Positions 61,996-64,000 of a stretch of 64,000 bases of DNA are shown here, piece by piece. The number at the start of each line of letters is the position of its first letter. Position 1 is the stretch's first letter. The notes under the pieces are model-generated. The model searched no databases, was not told where the DNA came from, and saw only the letters and a list, made by a program, of their open reading frames with translations. This DNA comes from Campylobacter massiliensis. Its GTDB lineage: Bacteria; Campylobacterota; Campylobacteria; Campylobacterales; Campylobacteraceae. Where the stretch lies: positions 806,001-870,000 of the forward strand of contig NZ_JACLZK010000001.1 of NCBI RefSeq assembly GCF_014253065.1, written 5' to 3'. Made by a program: the position numbers and the translations under genes.

Positions 61996-63014
61996 CTTCT
62001 TTCTCCCGAATTCTTTCTAAGTATAGTTATGAATAATGGCGCACCTATAAATGCTGTTAATATTGAAATGGGAATTTCATTGCTTGTAGCTGCTCTTGAA
62101 AGGGTATCTATCAGTAATAAATAAATTGCTCCCATAACACAACAAGTTGGAATAAGGTACCTATTATCATTTCCGATAACCATTCTCGCCAAATGGGGAA
62201 TTATTAAACCTATCCATCCTATAATTCCACATACAGAAACTGTAGTTGCAGTTATCAATGTTGAGAGTAAGATAACCACAATACGTAATTTTTTTACATT
62301 AATTCCTAAAGACCTAGCCTCATCAGAATCTAGAGATAAAAGATTCAATTTCCACCTTAATAGAAAGAAGCCGAAAATACAAGGTATTATTATTATTGAA
62401 CAAATAACAAGATCTCTATAGGATACACTTGCTAAACTTCCCAGCAACCACATAGTGATAGTTGGAAGCTTATCTTCCGGATCTGCTATATATTTAATAA
62501 ATGATATTGAAGCATCAAATAGTGACTTTACAATTACTCCGGATAAAACTAACACATACAAATCTGTTCGTTTTTTTACTCTGGATAGGTTTAAAACTAT
62601 ATAAACTGCTAAAAGCCCCAGAAGCAAAGAAACATGCTGAGTCACTATCATGTCTAGGGATAATAATATAGATAAAGCCGCCCCAAAACCTGCTCCTGAA
62701 GACACCCCTAGTAAGTCCGGGCTAACTAAAGGGTTTGAAAAAACAGTTTGATATGCTGCTCCTGCCAGTGATAGCCCTGCACCTACTAAAACTCCCATAA
62801 GTATTCTAGGTAGTCTTATGTCAATTACTACACTAGTTTCATGTACATCTAAGCCGCTAACATCTCCGGTTATTGTTTTGTATATAATCATAAATGCTTT
62901 ATAGGGGCTAACCTGATATCTTCCTAAACAAATACAAGTTAGTATTAAAAGCAATAGCAATACAAAGAGAACCAATATGCATAATTTTTTATTCTTAAAG
63001 AAACCTTTCCCCAT
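61992..63014 (-). CDS. FecCD-family ABC transporter permease
   Basis: A 340-residue permease with about nine or ten membrane helices and the family segments RLPRILMGVLVGAGLSLAG, SNPLVSPDLLGVSSGAGFG and CGIIGWIGLIIPHLARM (coupling-helix region). It is a single gene, so it should work as a homodimer with the ATPase. It is first in the operon, which runs permease, ATPase, aldo/keto reductase, binding protein, FmdE-family. Codon use is strongly AT-rich compared with the core genes. Confidence 0.92.
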   Translation of the reverse strand: MGKGFFKNKKLCILVLFVLLLLLILTCICLGRYQVSPYKAFMIIYKTITGDVSGLDVHETSVVIDIRLPRILMGVLVGAGLSLAGAAYQTVFSNPLVSPDLLGVSSGAGFGAALSILLSLDMIVTQHVSLLLGLLAVYIVLNLSRVKKRTDLYVLVLSGVIVKSLFDASISFIKYIADPEDKLPTITMWLLGSLASVSYRDLVICSIIIIPCIFGFFLLRWKLNLLSLDSDEARSLGINVKKLRIVVILLSTLITATTVSVCGIIGWIGLIIPHLARMVIGNDNRYLIPTCCVMGAIYLLLIDTLSRAATSNEIPISILTAFIGAPLFITILRKNSGERR

Positions 63015-63066
63015 TTATCCACTCTTTCTAATTAATAGTAAAAATCTTTTATATAGTCTCCTATCC

Positions 63067-63369
63067 TCAATATAAAGAAGTTAACAAAATTTTTTTAGAT
63101 ATTTGCTCTAAATTAGGACTTAAGGATAAGTCATAAGAGATTATTTCATTTGTATACATATCAAGTATTGGTGAAATGTTGCATTTACCCCATGAAAAGT
63201 TAAATTGAGATACATCAGTACTCCATTTTTGCAACGGCTTATCAGCTTTAAAATTTCTGTCTATTATATTATCAGCAATCTTGCCTACTTTACCTTTGTA
63301 TGAATGATATTTTTTCTTTACACTATTAAGAATCCTATTATGAGTTACTTCATAATCTCCGTTTGCCAT
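63067..63369 (-). pseudogene. IS3-family transposase (OrfB) remnant
   Basis: About 100 residues match the middle of an IS3/IS150-type OrfB. KYHSYKGKVGKIADNIIDR and QKWSTDVSQFNFSWGK (with the first catalytic Asp of the DDE triad) are recognisable, followed by SPILDMYTNEIISYDLS. The remaining D and E and the C-terminal half are missing. The ATG at 63369 with AAAGGAGGGC is an excellent start and may have been captured from another gene. The frame can be extended upstream to 63498, but that part is not protein-like. It is inactive debris at the edge of the AT-rich block. Confidence 0.75.
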
Positions 63370-63418
63370 GATTTGCCCTCCTTTTTTTAAATATAACTTG
63401 ATTATATTATAGCACTTG

Positions 63419-63721
63419 TTATATTTGAAAGTCAAGATATTGATACACATATTCATCTTTAAAATGGTCATCATCATACTCTTCATATACATAATCATAA
63501 TTTAACCTAAAATGCACATTACCAATGTACGCATCTACCATTGTTGTGTTAGCAGTCGGTTTTTTAGTGTAGGCTTCGATAGTTAGGCTTGCTGGCAAAA
63601 AAGATTCTTGGTAAGTAAATTCACTTTTGGCAATAACACATTTTTCATTTAGGTATGAACTACAAAATTCTAAAAACTTAGCTCCTAATTCATCTGCTAG
63701 CTCTCTTTGTGTGCTAGCCAA
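63419..63721 (-). pseudogene. C-terminal fragment of an unknown protein at the block edge
   Basis: A frame of 100 codons from a possible TTG at 63721, continuing upstream in frame through the junction with the fumarase fragment. It reads as real protein (LADELGAKFLEFCSSYLNEK, then a Tyr/Asp-rich end). I do not recognise it. With no proper start, it is probably the tail of a gene cut by the junction near 63735. Codon use is AT-rich, like the block. Confidence 0.4.
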
Positions 63722-63723
63722 AT

Positions 63724-63822
63724 CTACAAACTGATGTGCCCCGTGAGGTAGATCACGTCGCCGATCTTGATATCTGCTAGATCCTCGGGCGCGATCGGCG
63801 TGGTTAAAATTTTCTTACTCAT
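63724..63822 (-). pseudogene. Truncated fumarate hydratase class I beta-subunit gene
   Basis: The 32 codons begin [20 protein letters not shown], the standard N-terminus of class I fumarase/L-tartrate dehydratase beta subunits. They match as far as GDVIYLTGH, then leave the family sequence (expected next: LVTCRD) and stop at 63724. The ATG overlaps the alpha-subunit stop (ATGA), the normal coupling. The missing 150 or so residues are not found anywhere in the window. The junction with AT-rich DNA is near 63733-63735. Confidence 0.8.
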
Positions 63823-64000
63823 AGCGCGAACTCCTTGTGCGATTTTACGGCAAAATTTAGCTGCTCGTCCCAGACGATATGGCCTTTGCGGTGCGACCAG
63901 CAGCCTACGTTTATGGCGACGGCGATGACGCTAGGGTGGCGGGCGCAGTTTTCGATATGTACGCCCATCACTGAGCTCGCGCCGCTCATGCCCTGCGGGC
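63819..64000 (-). CDS. Fumarate hydratase class I alpha subunit (C-terminal part, runs off the window)
   Basis: The visible 59 or so C-terminal residues include [20 protein letters not shown] and [16 protein letters not shown], matching the end of the alpha subunit of the two-subunit [4Fe-4S] fumarase/tartrate dehydratase family. The two subunits together convert fumarate and malate. The 5' part lies beyond position 64000. Without an intact beta gene beside it, this locus should not make an active enzyme unless beta is supplied elsewhere. Confidence 0.82.
   Translation of the reverse strand, partial: PQGMSGASSVMGVHIENCARHPSVIAVAINVGCWSHRKGHIVWDEQLNFAVKSHKEFAL

Noticed and set aside
63370-63498. 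N-terminal extension of the transposase remnant
   Set aside because: The extra residues are Met/Lys/Ile-rich and not protein-like, overlap another frame, and the internal ATG at 63369 has a strong ribosome binding site.

Overview
The window reads as a Campylobacter chromosome, probably from the higher-GC, mostly oral group that includes C. rectus, C. showae and C. curvus. The genus call rests on gene content and order: fabZ-lpxA-clpX-mreB-mreC-carB on one side, and the long co-directional run miaA/mqnP-...-moaA-queE-queD-...-rsmE-rpmE-rsmI-rlmB-...-alaC-hom-...-trxA-trxB on the other. As I recall C. jejuni gene order, both runs are conserved there. The species group is inference from base composition and from the very frequent AAATTT words between genes.

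Region 1 (1-33250) is core chromosome. It holds an envelope and cell-shape block (fabZ, lpxA, clpX, mreB, mreC, carB, all minus strand), queuosine genes (queH, queE, queD), molybdopterin and menaquinone genes, translation and RNA-modification genes, amino-acid genes (alaC, hom, dapB), the thioredoxin pair, a periplasmic M16 protease and purF. Several small membrane or periplasmic proteins of unknown function lie between them. The intergenic DNA carries a hairpin repeat present in three copies with paired base changes.

Region 2 (33522-53694) is a roughly 20 kb integrative mobilisable element in the 3' half of a tRNA-Met(CAT) gene. A 46-bp direct repeat bounds it: positions 33554-33599 inside the intact tRNA, and 53649-53694 at the far end. 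It encodes a tyrosine integrase, a ParE/antitoxin pair, a MobA-like relaxase, a MobC-like protein and a hairpin-rich candidate oriT. Its cargo is a 2902-residue RTX protein. Upstream of the RTX gene are three tandem cassettes, each made of a paralogous membrane protein followed by a toxin head. Two of the heads are truncated to 37-38 codons and the third opens into the full RTX gene. This looks like a polymorphic RTX toxin/immunity array and is the most interesting system in the window.

Region 3 (53695-58410) is accessory and partly decayed. It holds a HEPN-type protein, two related proteins that share start and C-terminal motifs but have different middles, and fragments including the tail of a DNA methyltransferase.

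Region 4 (58413-63735) is an AT-rich block with Firmicutes-like proteins: an FmdE-family protein, a siderophore/cobalamin-type ABC importer (binding lipoprotein, permease, ATPase), an aldo/keto reductase and an IS3-type transposase remnant. It abuts a class I fumarate hydratase locus whose beta-subunit gene is cut after about 29 codons. The alpha-subunit gene runs off the right edge. This is either a horizontal acquisition or an assembly join; the sequence alone does not decide.
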